A stretch of DNA of 57,843 nt from CAVQUE01 sp046290435 (GTDB taxonomy: Bacteria > Actinomycetota > Acidimicrobiia > Acidimicrobiales > UBA8592). Where the stretch lies: contig JBKAGO010000006.1 of assembly GCA_046290435.1 (NCBI GenBank), positions 1-57,843 of the forward strand, read 5' to 3'. Positions 42,267-51,507 of this stretch are shown piece after piece. The notes under the pieces are model-generated. The model worked only from the letters and a program-made list of their open reading frames with translations, did not search any database and was not told the origin of the DNA. The translations under genes were made by a program, and so were the position numbers. Position 1 is the first letter of the stretch. The number at the start of each line of letters is the position of its first letter.

Positions 42267-43033
42267 CGCTCACCGTGGCTGCCGTGCAGCACGACATCGT
42301 GTGGGAGGACCGCGCCGCCACCATGGCCCACGTCGTCCCCCTCATCGACGAAGCCGCCGAGCGGGGCGCCCAGCTCATTGCGCTGACCGAGATGTTCGCC
42401 GTGGGGTTCTCGATGAGCACTGCGCACACGGCCGAGCCGGTCGAGGGACCCAGCACGGCCTTCCTCGTCGACCAGGCGGCCAGGACCGGCGCCCACGTGT
42501 GCGGGTCGGTGCCGATCCTGGGCGACGGCGACGACCGGCCCTGCAACACGCTCGTGGTCGCCGGGCCCGACGGCTCGATCGACCGGTACGCCAAGATGCA
42601 CCGCTTCACCTTCGCCGGCGAGGACCGGCACTTCGCCGCCGGATCGAGCACCACGACCATCGAGCTCGGCGGCGTCCGGATCAGCCTGTTCGTGTGCTTC
42701 GACCTGCGCTTCGCACCCGACTTCTGGCGCCTGGCACCCGACACCGACGCCTACCTGGTCGTCGCCAACTGGCCGGCGGCCCGGCGCGAGCACTGGCGGG
42801 CGCTGCTGCGGGCCCGGGCCATCGAGAACCAGGCATGGGTGGTGGGCGTCAACCGCGTCGGCGAGGGCGACGGCATCGCCTACACCGGCGACAGCGCCGT
42901 CATCGACCCCCTGGGCCAGGTCGTCGCCGAGGCCCCGGAGAACACCGAGATCGTGCTGGTGTGCGACATCGACCCCGCCGCCGTCGCCGACGTCCGCACC
43001 CGCTTCCCGTTCCTCGCCGACCGCACCGACTGA
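42263..43033 (+). CDS. Nitrilase-superfamily amidohydrolase (omega-amidase/YafV-like)
   Basis: A 256-aa carbon-nitrogen hydrolase with the Glu-Lys-Cys triad at Glu43 (ALTEMF), Lys111 (YAKMHRF) and Cys145 (LFVCFDLRF). Length and the NWPAARREHW and AIENQAWVVGVNRVG motifs are those of the omega-amidase (Nit2/YafV) group, which hydrolyses 2-oxoglutaramate or 2-oxosuccinamate made by glutamine or asparagine transaminases. The GTG start overlaps the stop of the aminotransferase, so the two are translated together. Confidence 0.9.
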   Translation: MTLTVAAVQHDIVWEDRAATMAHVVPLIDEAAERGAQLIALTEMFAVGFSMSTAHTAEPVEGPSTAFLVDQAARTGAHVCGSVPILGDGDDRPCNTLVVAGPDGSIDRYAKMHRFTFAGEDRHFAAGSSTTTIELGGVRISLFVCFDLRFAPDFWRLAPDTDAYLVVANWPAARREHWRALLRARAIENQAWVVGVNRVGEGDGIAYTGDSAVIDPLGQVVAEAPENTEIVLVCDIDPAAVADVRTRFPFLADRTD

Positions 43034-43193
43034 CCGCCACCGTTCCACCGCCCCACCGCCCCCACCGACACCGAAACACGACACCACCGCTCCCCTCGTC
43101 CCGGTGATCCGGGAAGATCCTGCACACGGTCGGACGTGTGCAGGACCGTTGCAGCATCGGAGTCCGACCGCCGAACAAGAGAGGCCGACCCTC

Positions 43194-44735
43194 GTGAACG
43201 ACCGAGACCGATGGTGGGAGACCGCCGTCTTCTACCAGATCTATCCCCGGTCGTTCGCCGACGCGAACGGCGACGGCATCGGCGACCTGGCGGGCATCCG
43301 CAGCCGGCTGAGCCACCTCGCCTGGCTGGGCGTCGATGCGCTGTGGCTGTCGCCCATCTACCCGTCACCGATGGCCGACTTCGGCTACGACGTCGCCGAC
43401 TACTGCGACGTCGACCCCGTCTTCGGCGACCTCGCCGAACTCGATGCCCTCGTCGCCGATGCCCATGACATCGGCATGCGCGTCACGCTCGACTGGGTAC
43501 CCAATCACACCTCGGACAGGCACCCGTGGTTCGTCGACGCCCGCTCGCGCCGCGACGCGGCCAAACGCGACTGGTACGTGTGGCGCGACCCGGCGCCTGA
43601 CGGAGGCCGGCCCAACAACTGGGATGCGTGCTGGGACATCGGGCCGGCGTGGACGTTCGACGAGGCGACGGGCCAGTACTACCTGCACCTGTTCCTGCCC
43701 GAGCAGCCCGATCTCAACTGGGCGAACCCCGAGGTGCAGGCAGCGATGCTCGACACGCTGCGCTTCTGGCTCGACCGGGGCATCGACGGCTTCCGCGCCG
43801 ACGTCGTGCACCTCATCGGCAAGGACCCCTCGCTACCCGACCTGGCCACGGCGGGGACGCCGATCATCAGCAACGACCACCACTCGACCCATGAGCACCT
43901 GCGCCGGATCCGTTCGCTGCTCGACTCCTACGCACACCGACCGATGATGGTGGGCGAGGTCAACCTCTTCGGGCCCGGTCAGGTCCGCAGCTATCACGGC
44001 GACGACGACGAACTGACGCTGGTATTCGACTTCCGGCCGACGTATTCGCGCTGGACCGCCGAGGAGTTCCGCCGGCGCATCGTCGAGGTCGAGGCCGAGT
44101 ACGACGACGGCACCTGGCCGACCTGGGTGCTCGGCAACCACGACGTCGTCCGCCAGCGCACCCGTTGGGGCAGCGAGGCCCGGGCGCGTGCGGGCGCGGT
44201 GTTCCTGCTGACGCAGCGAGGCACGCCGTACCTGTATGCCGGCGAGGAGCTGGGTCTGCCCGACGCGGAGATCCCAGCCGATCGAGTGGTCGACCCCGGC
44301 GGGCGCGACGGCTGCCGGGCGCCCGTTCCATGGACGATCGACGCAGGCCACGGATGGGGCGCGGATCCGTGGCTGCCGTTCGTCGAGGACGCGGCAGCGC
44401 TGTCGGTCGAGGCCCAGCGGGAGGACCCGGGCTCGACCCTGCACCTCTACCGGTCGTTGTTGGCGCTGCGTCGTCGGACCCCGGCACTGCACCGTGGCGC
44501 GCAGCGCCTGCTCGAGAGCCCCGAGGGCGTCGTCGCATGGGAGCGCACCAACGGCGAAGATCGCGTGGTGGTGGCGGTGAACTTCACGTCGGAGCCCCGA
44601 TCGATGGACCTGACGGGAGAGGTGTTGCTCTCGTCGCTCGTCGGTGGCGACCGGGCGGCGCAGGGCTCGTCGACGGCAGATGCCGGCGAACTCGGCCCCG
44701 ACGAAGCGGTGATCGTGATCCCCCGGGACCACTGA
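43194..44735 (+). CDS. GH13 alpha-glucosidase / oligo-1,6-glucosidase-like
   Basis: A 513-aa glycoside hydrolase of family 13. Catalytic residues by motif: Asp203 in GFRADVVHL (nucleophile), Glu255 in MVGEVNLF (acid/base) and Asp317 in VLGNHDVVR (stabiliser). The start WWETAVFYQIYPRSFADANG and the domain order (barrel, then a beta C-domain) fit cytoplasmic alpha-glucosidases. No signal peptide, so it acts on imported or internal maltose- or isomaltose-type sugars. Start GTG 43194 follows GAGAGG. The gap after the gene contains the 62-bp tandem repeats. Confidence 0.92.
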   Translation: MNDRDRWWETAVFYQIYPRSFADANGDGIGDLAGIRSRLSHLAWLGVDALWLSPIYPSPMADFGYDVADYCDVDPVFGDLAELDALVADAHDIGMRVTLDWVPNHTSDRHPWFVDARSRRDAAKRDWYVWRDPAPDGGRPNNWDACWDIGPAWTFDEATGQYYLHLFLPEQPDLNWANPEVQAAMLDTLRFWLDRGIDGFRADVVHLIGKDPSLPDLATAGTPIISNDHHSTHEHLRRIRSLLDSYAHRPMMVGEVNLFGPGQVRSYHGDDDELTLVFDFRPTYSRWTAEEFRRRIVEVEAEYDDGTWPTWVLGNHDVVRQRTRWGSEARARAGAVFLLTQRGTPYLYAGEELGLPDAEIPADRVVDPGGRDGCRAPVPWTIDAGHGWGADPWLPFVEDAAALSVEAQREDPGSTLHLYRSLLALRRRTPALHRGAQRLLESPEGVVAWERTNGEDRVVVAVNFTSEPRSMDLTGEVLLSSLVGGDRAAQGSSTADAGELGPDEAVIVIPRDH

Positions 44736-44784
44736 GCCCGGACCGTCGAGCCGGGTACCGCTGAGCCGACCACGTCATCGTTCC

Positions 44785-44961
44785 GGCGCCGAAACGCGTC
44801 GTCCTGGCAGCAATTCTCGGCGCCAGAACCCATGGCCATGCCGACTGGCGCCGAAACGCGTCGCCCCAGCAGCAATTCTCGGCGCCAGAACCCATGGCCA
44901 TGTCGACTGGCGCCGAAACGCGTCGCCCCAGCAACAATTCTCGGCGCCAGAACCCATGGCC
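44785..44961. repeat. 62-bp tandem repeat, nearly three copies
   Basis: Units start at 44785, 44847 and 44909, each opening GGCGCCGAAACGCGTCG; the third stops after 53 bases. Only a few substitutions separate the units. In each, CTGGCGCCGA and TCGGCGCCAG form a 10-bp inverted repeat around a 24-base loop (the first unit has a mismatch at its outer end). They fill the space between the convergent GH13 and ABC-transporter genes, so a role as a two-way terminator or a recombination-prone minisatellite is plausible. No reading frame needs them. Confidence 0.92.
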
Positions 44962-45000
44962 TCGGGTCTCGGGGCTGGTCGGGGGCCGCCAGGGCCTGCG

Positions 45001-45672
45001 TCAGGCGGCCAACCTGCCGTCGAGGATCTTCACCGTGCGGTCGGCGTAGTCGGTCATGCGGGTGTCGTGGGTGACGATCACCGCAGCCACCCCCCGACCC
45101 TTCACCTCGGCGCGGATCAGCTCCATCACCTGTTCGCCCAGTTCGGTGTCGAGCGCGGAGGTCGGCTCGTCGAACAGCACCAGGGCCGGTTCGTTCATCA
45201 GCGCCCGGCCGATCGCCACCCGTTGACGCTCGCCGCCCGACAGCTGGCCCGGCAGATTCTTGGTCCGGTGCCCCAACCCCAGCTCCTCCAACAGCGACGC
45301 CGCCCGCTTCTTCGCGGCGCCGTCGAGCTTGCCGTTCATCTCCGACACGATCAGCAGGTTCTCCCTGGCCGTAAGGAACGGCACCAGGTTGACCGCCTGG
45401 AACACGAACCCGACGCTCGACCCGCGGAACGCCGTCAGCTGTTTGGCCGTATAGCCCGAGATCTCCTTACCGGCCACCGTCACCGTGCCCTCCGTCGGGG
45501 TCAACAGCCCACCGGCGATCGACAGCAACGTCGTCTTGCCCGACCCCGACGGCCCCACCAGCGCGACGATCTCGTCGTCACCCACCGTCAACGTCGCGTG
45601 ATCGAGCGCGACGACCTCGTCGTCGCCGGAGCGATACACCTTGCGGACGTCGGCGAGTTCCAGGGCAGCCAT
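45001..45672 (-). CDS. ABC transporter ATPase, MacB/LolD type
   Basis: A 223-aa ATPase with Walker A GPSGSGKT (40-47), signature LSGGERQR, Walker B LVLFDEPTSALD and a switch His in VTHD. The sequence type matches MacB/LolD/FtsE ATPases, which drive mechanotransmission rather than import. It follows two FtsX/MacB-like permeases in the same operon. The longer upstream open frame overlaps the permease gene and is not coding; ATG 45672 is the start. Likely exports or extracts a lipid, peptide or lipoprotein; substrate unknown. Confidence 0.93.
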   Translation of the reverse strand: MAALELADVRKVYRSGDDEVVALDHATLTVGDDEIVALVGPSGSGKTTLLSIAGGLLTPTEGTVTVAGKEISGYTAKQLTAFRGSSVGFVFQAVNLVPFLTARENLLIVSEMNGKLDGAAKKRAASLLEELGLGHRTKNLPGQLSGGERQRVAIGRALMNEPALVLFDEPTSALDTELGEQVMELIRAEVKGRGVAAVIVTHDTRMTDYADRTVKILDGRLAA

Positions 45673-45692
45673 GGGAAACCTCGGGTTCGGGG

Positions 45693-46796
45693 TCAGACAC
45701 CGGTGCCGATGGCACTGGCGGGGTCGACACGGATGATGCGGCGCAGCGACACCAGGCCGCCGAGGATCGCCGTGATCGCCACGGCGATCAGGATGAACAG
45801 AGCGCGACCCAACTCGAATTGCACCGGGACCTGGGGCGGGATCGCCTGCGCGAGGAGAAACGTGAGGAACGCGCCGATCGCGAAAGCACCGAGTGCCACC
45901 ACCACCGCCTGCACGATCAGCCCGATGACCAGCGTCCGGTTCTTGGCCCCGACCGCCTTGAGCACGGCGTACAGACCCACGCGTTCGAGGGTGAGGAGCG
46001 CGAAGAACAGGGCGACCACCAGGCCGACCACGAACAACGTCACGTAGATGACCGCCGTGAAGGTCGAGTTCTGCTCGGGCACACCCGGAATGGCCTGCAC
46101 CGCCTCGTCCTCGCTGAGGCTGACGGTGCGACCCGTGGCGGCGTCGATGCGCTCGCGCAGTTCGGCAGCGTCGACCCCATCGGCGGCTCGGACGAACACC
46201 ACCTGGAACTCGCCGTCGGCGACGACAGCGTCGGGTCGGTTCTCGTTCTGGATGGCCCGCCAGGTGCCGGGCTCGACCCAGATGCCGTTCTGGCCCAGAT
46301 AGTTGGTGTCCGACACCCATCCGATGATCTCGACCGGTGTCTGCGCCGGGCCGACCAGCAGCGTGTCGCCGACCTCTGCGCCCAACGATTCGAGCCGGTC
46401 ATCGGCGTAGGCCTCCCCCGGCGCCGGTGGGTCGGGAAGCACGTCGGAGGCGATCTCGTAGCCGGCGATCGCCCCGTCGGCGATCTCGGATTCGCCGGGG
46501 ATCTCGACACCGAGCAGGGTGAAGCCGATGCCGCTGACCTCGGCGACCCCCTCGACGTTGCGGATCTCGTCTTCGAGCTGGGCATCGATCGACGACCGCA
46601 GGAACGACTCGCGAGCGTCGTCGGAGAAGACCACGGCGTCGCCCTCGTTTGCCCGGATCGCGCCGGTCGACCCCAGGAAGAGGCCGTCGAGCAGCCCGCC
46701 GAGGAACAGCAGCAACAACACGAGCAGGGTGAGCGCACCCCCGACGACGGAGAACCGGCCGGGCCGTCGAAACAGCTCACGAAGCGCCAACCTCAT
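45693..46796 (-). CDS. MacB/FtsX-like ABC permease (second)
   Basis: A 367-aa permease: one membrane helix near the N-terminus (about 17-40), a large extracytoplasmic domain (about 45-245), then three helices and the terminal motif RRIIRVDPASAIG typical of MacB/DevC-type permeases. Its ATG overlaps the stop of the preceding permease gene by four bases (ATGA). The two permeases are distant paralogues and probably form a heterodimer with the ATPase encoded downstream. Confidence 0.9.
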   Translation of the reverse strand: MRLALRELFRRPGRFSVVGGALTLLVLLLLFLGGLLDGLFLGSTGAIRANEGDAVVFSDDARESFLRSSIDAQLEDEIRNVEGVAEVSGIGFTLLGVEIPGESEIADGAIAGYEIASDVLPDPPAPGEAYADDRLESLGAEVGDTLLVGPAQTPVEIIGWVSDTNYLGQNGIWVEPGTWRAIQNENRPDAVVADGEFQVVFVRAADGVDAAELRERIDAATGRTVSLSEDEAVQAIPGVPEQNSTFTAVIYVTLFVVGLVVALFFALLTLERVGLYAVLKAVGAKNRTLVIGLIVQAVVVALGAFAIGAFLTFLLAQAIPPQVPVQFELGRALFILIAVAITAILGGLVSLRRIIRVDPASAIGTGV

Positions 46797-47929
46797 CGTG
46801 CCGCCCCCACGGTGGTGGTGGCGCTGATGGGGTCGACACGGGTCACCCGGCGGATCGACGCGATGCCCCCGAGCAGCGACAGGACCACCAACCCCACCAT
46901 CGTCTGCAGCACGGTTGCCGGCTCGATGGCGACCGTCACGCCGCCCGGCGGTGCGCCGTAGACCACCAGCGCGGTCAGCGCGATGCCGATGACGGCGCCC
47001 CCACCGAGGACGAGCAGGATCTGCACCAGCAGGTTCTTGATGAGGTAGCTCGTGGGCGCACCGATGGCCCGCAGGAGGGTGAGCGCCCCGGTCTTCTGCA
47101 CGGTGAGGATCAGGAAGAAGAACCCGATGACCAGCGTGACGACCAGGAACGCCAGGGCCAGGATGATCTGGAACGACTGGTTGACGCCTTGGACACCGGG
47201 GTTGTCGTCGATCGCCTCGGTGTTCGTGAGCGCTTCGACTCCTGCGACCTCGGCGTCGATCCGATCGGTGAGGTCCCCGAGCTCGACGCCGTCGGCCGGC
47301 TGGACCGCGACGAGCGATGCGAAGACAACCTCGGCGGCCGGGTTGACGGCCTGTTGGGCTCGCTCGTAGGTGTCGTAGGAGACGAACAGCGTGGGGGCGA
47401 CGCTCCAGCGGAGGTTGTCGCCCAACCCGACGACGGTGACCTCGGGTCCGGGAGTTCCGCCGGCGCCCAGGATGCGGACCACCTCGCCGATCCCGAACCC
47501 GTCGTCAGCGTCGGCCGACGAGGCAACTGCCTCGTCGGGACCTTCGGGGAGGCGGCCCTCGGTCAGCGAGGTCGGTGCGCCGAGGCCACCGAGTGTGTAG
47601 CCGAAGAGCACGGCGTCGGTGATCTCGTCGCCGGCGTCGACGGTGTAGGTGGCCTGCCCGATGGGTGCTGATGCCGCGACCCCGTCGACCTCGCCGATGG
47701 CGGCGACCTGGTCGGGCCGCACGAAGCTGCCCTCGACGTTGCTGCGTGCCTGATCGTCGAAGACGAGGATGGGGCTGTCCTGGTTCTCGATCGCGCCGAT
47801 GAAATCGTTGATCAGTCCGCCGAGTAGTGCCTGCTGGAACAGGATGAGGAACACCAGGAGCCCCACGGCCCCGCTCAGCAACGAGAACCGCAGCTTCGAA
47901 CGGAGGATCTCACGGGCGGCGAGCAGCAC
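46793..47929 (-). CDS. MacB/FtsX-like ABC permease (first)
   Basis: A 378-aa permease with the same layout: helix at about 15-40, extracytoplasmic domain to about 255, three helices, and the tail RRVTRVDPISA. The start is GTG 47929, seven bases after TACGAT (47942-47937), so the operon transcript is probably leaderless. First gene of the permease-permease-ATPase operon. Confidence 0.9.
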   Translation of the reverse strand: MLLAAREILRSKLRFSLLSGAVGLLVFLILFQQALLGGLINDFIGAIENQDSPILVFDDQARSNVEGSFVRPDQVAAIGEVDGVAASAPIGQATYTVDAGDEITDAVLFGYTLGGLGAPTSLTEGRLPEGPDEAVASSADADDGFGIGEVVRILGAGGTPGPEVTVVGLGDNLRWSVAPTLFVSYDTYERAQQAVNPAAEVVFASLVAVQPADGVELGDLTDRIDAEVAGVEALTNTEAIDDNPGVQGVNQSFQIILALAFLVVTLVIGFFFLILTVQKTGALTLLRAIGAPTSYLIKNLLVQILLVLGGGAVIGIALTALVVYGAPPGGVTVAIEPATVLQTMVGLVVLSLLGGIASIRRVTRVDPISATTTVGAAR

Positions 47930-47989
47930 GGGCCCGATCGTATTGAACGGCGATCCCGAACGCTCGGCACCGACGCATGCCGGCGGCCG

Positions 47990-49624
47990 TCAATCGGCCA
48001 GCATGTGCACTTGGCCGGCGCGGGTGCCGTAGATGATCCGCCCGCCCCACACTGCGGGGGTCGATTCGATGCAGCCCGTCAGCGACACGGTCCACAGCGG
48101 CGTGGGCTCGACGCTGGTGTCGCTGACGTCGTAGGCGTGGAGGCCACCGTTGCAGTCGCCTTGGAGCAAGACGTCGTCGACGACGACCGGCGAGCTCCAC
48201 AGGGGGCCGGGCAGGCGGAACTCCCAGCGGATCTCGCCGGTGGCGCGGTCCACGCCGAGCACCCGCCCCGAGTCGGTGGGAGCGATGACCAGGTCCTCAT
48301 GCAGTGCAGGGGTGGCCCAGATGCCTGCCGGCAGGCTGCCGTTGTCGAACACCGACCACACCAACGGATCGTTCTTCTTGCGAGGGTCCAGCTTGACGAG
48401 CTGGCCGACCTCGAGGGAACGGCTGTTGCCGCGCTCGTACTCGACCCCGACGTAGAGGAAGCCCTCGTCGTCGATGACGATGGAGGCGTCGACGTCGTCG
48501 CCGACCCAGTAGCGGAACACCTGCCTCGGCTCGCGGCCGCGTTCGAGTCCGCCGACGCGCCATCCCTGGACGAGTCCGCCGGAGTTGGAGAAGTAGACGG
48601 TGTTGCCGCTGACCGCGACGGAGTTCTCGATCGAGACGTTCTGGCCGACCGCTGACAACAGATCCTGGTCGTAGCCCGGTGCGGTGAACACCACCTCGGG
48701 ATCGACGGTGACGAGGCCTGCGTCGTCGTAGCCCCGGTTGAGCTTGACGACGTAGAAGATCGAGTTCTCACCACCCTGGAACAGGTAGTCGTCGAGCACC
48801 AGCGCCGAGCCGTCCCAGTCGTTGTTCCAGAGGCCCCCCTCGATGTCGTTGCCATCGAGGCGCCAGAGCGCCTCCGGTTGGTCGCGGTCGATGGCGATCA
48901 CGTGGAAGAAGTCGTCTCGCGATCCCGAGTACACGAGGGGGTAGCCATCGGGGTCGATGGTGACGCTGCCCTTGATGATGTCGTTGGTGGGGTACGGCGG
49001 CAGGATCTGCTCGCCGGTGTCGGCGTCGAGGAAGTGGACGTCGTGGTCGTAGGCCCCGAAAACCGCCCAGGTGCGTCCGTCGCGCTCGAACACGGCCGGC
49101 TGGCCGGTCCAGCCCGTCCCGCACCACTGGGTGGTCGCTCCCCCCACCGTCGACAAGCCGCAGAGCCCGCCGCCCGGAGGGTACGACCATCGCAGGGCCG
49201 GCGAGGACGGTACGGGCCCACTGCCGTAGTAGGTGCGCGTCGGATTGCCGCGGAAGGTCAACAGACCTTCGACGGCATCGCCGTAGGGACCACCCACCGA
49301 GGCGGGGTCGACGAACCCGGGGAAGGGCGTGGGCGTCGGGGTGGGCTCGGGTGCGGCGGTCGCGGTGGGCGCTGGGGTCGCAGTGGCCTCGGCGACCGAC
49401 TCGCCGGCGTCGATGCCCTCGCCACCGCCACCGCTGCCATCTTCGGCGGCGTCGCCGACGGCGGTGTCGACGGGGTCGCCGTCGCGCAGCGACACGTAGG
49501 CACCTACGCCGACCGCCGCCACCGCCACGACAGCGATGAGCGCCAACAGCCAGACGGGCCGGGATTCGTCCACGGGCACGTTGCGGGCGTGCGCCGGTCG
49601 GACCGGCTCGGGGGTGTCCGCCAT
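47990..49624 (-). CDS. Membrane-anchored PQQ-like beta-propeller protein
   Basis: A 544-aa protein: short cytoplasmic head, one membrane helix at about 24-45, a Thr/Pro/Ala linker to about 100, then a beta-propeller of PQQ/outer-membrane-barrel-assembly-like repeats (WAVFGAYDHDVHFLDADTG, ATGEIRWEFRLPGPLWSSP, TPAVWGGRIIYGTRAGQVH). No PQQ-dehydrogenase residues are recognised, so it is more likely a scaffold or ligand-binding protein on the outer face. It starts 13 bases after the crotonase stop and is probably in its transcript. Confidence 0.82.
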   Translation of the reverse strand: MADTPEPVRPAHARNVPVDESRPVWLLALIAVVAVAAVGVGAYVSLRDGDPVDTAVGDAAEDGSGGGGEGIDAGESVAEATATPAPTATAAPEPTPTPTPFPGFVDPASVGGPYGDAVEGLLTFRGNPTRTYYGSGPVPSSPALRWSYPPGGGLCGLSTVGGATTQWCGTGWTGQPAVFERDGRTWAVFGAYDHDVHFLDADTGEQILPPYPTNDIIKGSVTIDPDGYPLVYSGSRDDFFHVIAIDRDQPEALWRLDGNDIEGGLWNNDWDGSALVLDDYLFQGGENSIFYVVKLNRGYDDAGLVTVDPEVVFTAPGYDQDLLSAVGQNVSIENSVAVSGNTVYFSNSGGLVQGWRVGGLERGREPRQVFRYWVGDDVDASIVIDDEGFLYVGVEYERGNSRSLEVGQLVKLDPRKKNDPLVWSVFDNGSLPAGIWATPALHEDLVIAPTDSGRVLGVDRATGEIRWEFRLPGPLWSSPVVVDDVLLQGDCNGGLHAYDVSDTSVEPTPLWTVSLTGCIESTPAVWGGRIIYGTRAGQVHMLAD

Positions 49625-49637
49625 GGGTCTTCGACGA

Positions 49638-50435
49638 TCAGCGACCGGTGAACACTGCGCTGCGGCGTTCCACGAACGATGCCACGCCCTCGGCGGCGTC
49701 GTCCGATGCGATCAGCTGCGCCTGGGTGGGGCCGAGGGCACGGACGCAGGCCTCGACTCCTTCGTCGAGCCAACGGCGTGCCGAGGCCTTCGTCGCCTGG
49801 ACCGCGAGCGGGGCCATGGAGGCGATGCGTTCGGCGATCTCGATGGACCGGTCGAGCTGCGTTCCGGCGGGCACGACCTCCTGTACCAGGCCGATGCGGT
49901 GCGCCTCGGTGGCGTCGAACTCGTCGGCGGTCAGCAGGTGGTACATGGCGTTGCCCCACCCGCCTCGCTCGACGAAACGGAAGGTGGCGCCGCCGGTGGC
50001 ATGGATACCGCGTGCGGGCTCGAGTTGGGAGAAGCGGCAGTTGTCGGCGGCGATGACGATGTCGCCGGCGAGCGCGACCTCGATGCCGAAGGTGAAGGTG
50101 ATGCCATGGACGGCGGTGACGATGGGCTTGGTGCAACTGCGGCCGAGGCCGGCGGGATCGACCCGATCGCCGTCGTCCTCGCGTCGTTGGTTGGCAGCCA
50201 TGCGCTCGGTCCATCGCGGCAGATCGAGACCTGCGGTGAAGTGATCGCCGTGACCGAAGAGCACCCCGACCCACAGGTCGGGGTCGGTCTCGAGGCGCGT
50301 GTACGCGTCGATGAGCTGATCCATCATCTCGGGCGTCACGCCGTTGTACTTGGCCGGACGGTCGAGCCCCATCAGCAGGATGTGCCCACGGACTTCGGTG
50401 GTGACGCCGCCATCTCCGGCGTTGGACGAACTCAT
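49638..50435 (-). CDS. Enoyl-CoA hydratase/isomerase (crotonase family)
   Basis: A 265-aa crotonase: GHGDHFTAGLDLPRW (oxyanion region), KPIVTAVHGITFTFGIEVAL, and FSQLEPARGIHATGGATFRF where the Glu would be one catalytic acid. The first canonical Glu of hydratases is not clear, so isomerase or other acyl-CoA chemistry is possible. TACGAT (50448-50443) lies seven bases before ATG 50435, a leaderless pattern. The longer open frame upstream overlaps the DUF3499 gene. Confidence 0.88.
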   Translation of the reverse strand: MSSSNAGDGGVTTEVRGHILLMGLDRPAKYNGVTPEMMDQLIDAYTRLETDPDLWVGVLFGHGDHFTAGLDLPRWTERMAANQRREDDGDRVDPAGLGRSCTKPIVTAVHGITFTFGIEVALAGDIVIAADNCRFSQLEPARGIHATGGATFRFVERGGWGNAMYHLLTADEFDATEAHRIGLVQEVVPAGTQLDRSIEIAERIASMAPLAVQATKASARRWLDEGVEACVRALGPTQAQLIASDDAAEGVASFVERRSAVFTGR

Positions 50436-50496
50436 GGCGATGATCGTAGTCCCGGCGCCGGCACTGTCCGGTCCGCCGGGCAGCGCCCTGGGTTGG

Positions 50497-51387
50497 TCAG
50501 TCCTCGCGTACGACGCGGAACGCCCGCTTGAGCAGCGGGGTCTCGTCGCTGGGCTCGTGATCGTCGCGCTGGCTCTCGGCCCACAGGGCGGTCTGGCCGT
50601 CGGGTTCGACGGTGAATGTCTTCGATGGGTCGTCGTCGCCGGGCACGACCGTGAGGCGGGCACCGGAGCCGGCGAAGGCGGCGGCGACGTCGTCGGCGTG
50701 GACGGGGACGTCGGCGGGCGCATGGGACCGATCCGGTTTCGACGCCTCGACCACGGCGACGACCTCAGCGGGTGCGATACCGCCCGATGGGGCATCGGCC
50801 GGATCGGCCGGATCGGCCGCATCGGTGCGGGCGGGCGCGGGGTCGGTTGCCGGGTCGGTTGCCGCGGTGTCGAGGGCAGGCTCGACGTCGGCAGACGCCG
50901 GCGGCCCGGGCTCGACGCCGAGCGACGCCGGTTGGTCGGCCTCGACGGACGCATCGGGGGCCGACGCGGCTGGTGCCGGCTCTGCTCCGGACGCAGGTCG
51001 TGCGGGTTCGGGCCGCACGCGGGCCGGCTTCGCCGCGGCCTTCGGCGCCGCGCTCCGACGTGTCGGCGCTGGGGGCGCGGTGTCGGTCTCGCCGACCGGC
51101 GCGCTCTCCACGACGGGCTCGGTCTCGGGCAGCGGCTCGGGCCTGGCCTTGCGGGAGCGACTCCTGCGACGGGCCCTCGGCTTGGCCACAGGGCGGTCGT
51201 CACGCAGCTGCCAGCCGAAGGGAACCGTGACCCGATCGGCGTGGGAGGCGCACAGAGGCACCCCGTCGCGTGCGGCTTCGTGGTCGGGGCCGACCAACCA
51301 CGCCTGTTGGTCCTGGGGCGCGATGAGGAGAACCGACACAGCGGGCTCCGCACACCCCACACGACCACAGCTCACCGACTCCACCAT
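50497..51387 (-). CDS. DUF3499 family protein with long disordered tail
   Basis: A 296-aa protein whose first 65 residues match the actinobacterial DUF3499 family: CGRVGC near the start, then AWLVGPDHEA, PLCASHADRVTVPFGW. Cys7, Cys12, Cys46 and His49 could bind one zinc ion. The remaining 230 residues are Ala/Pro/Asp-rich and probably disordered, with a basic patch KPRARRRSRSRKARP, much longer than in typical members. ATG 51387 follows TAACGT by five bases. Function unknown; it diverges from the M29/NicX-like gene. Confidence 0.8.
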   Translation of the reverse strand: MVESVSCGRVGCAEPAVSVLLIAPQDQQAWLVGPDHEAARDGVPLCASHADRVTVPFGWQLRDDRPVAKPRARRRSRSRKARPEPLPETEPVVESAPVGETDTAPPAPTRRSAAPKAAAKPARVRPEPARPASGAEPAPAASAPDASVEADQPASLGVEPGPPASADVEPALDTAATDPATDPAPARTDAADPADPADAPSGGIAPAEVVAVVEASKPDRSHAPADVPVHADDVAAAFAGSGARLTVVPGDDDPSKTFTVEPDGQTALWAESQRDDHEPSDETPLLKRAFRVVRED

Positions 51388-51452
51388 GCCCGACGTTACA
51401 GGCACGGCGCAGGTGAACAACGGATGTCTCGCCCCCACGCCCGACGGAGCTA

Positions 51453-51458
51453 CGGTGA
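51453..51458 (+). promoter_or_regulatory. -10 box of the M29/NicX-like gene
   Basis: TACGGT here would start transcription near 51465, downstream of the only in-frame ATG (51424). That leaves ATC 51508, preceded by GAGGAGG, as the best start. Confidence 0.45.
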
Positions 51459-51507
51459 GGCGCGATCGGCCCCTTCGGGCTACCCACTGGAGACGAGGAG
51501 GCCGGCC

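Noticed and set aside
44785..44961. CRISPR array
   Set aside because: The 62-bp units are contiguous with no unique spacers, and no cas genes are present.
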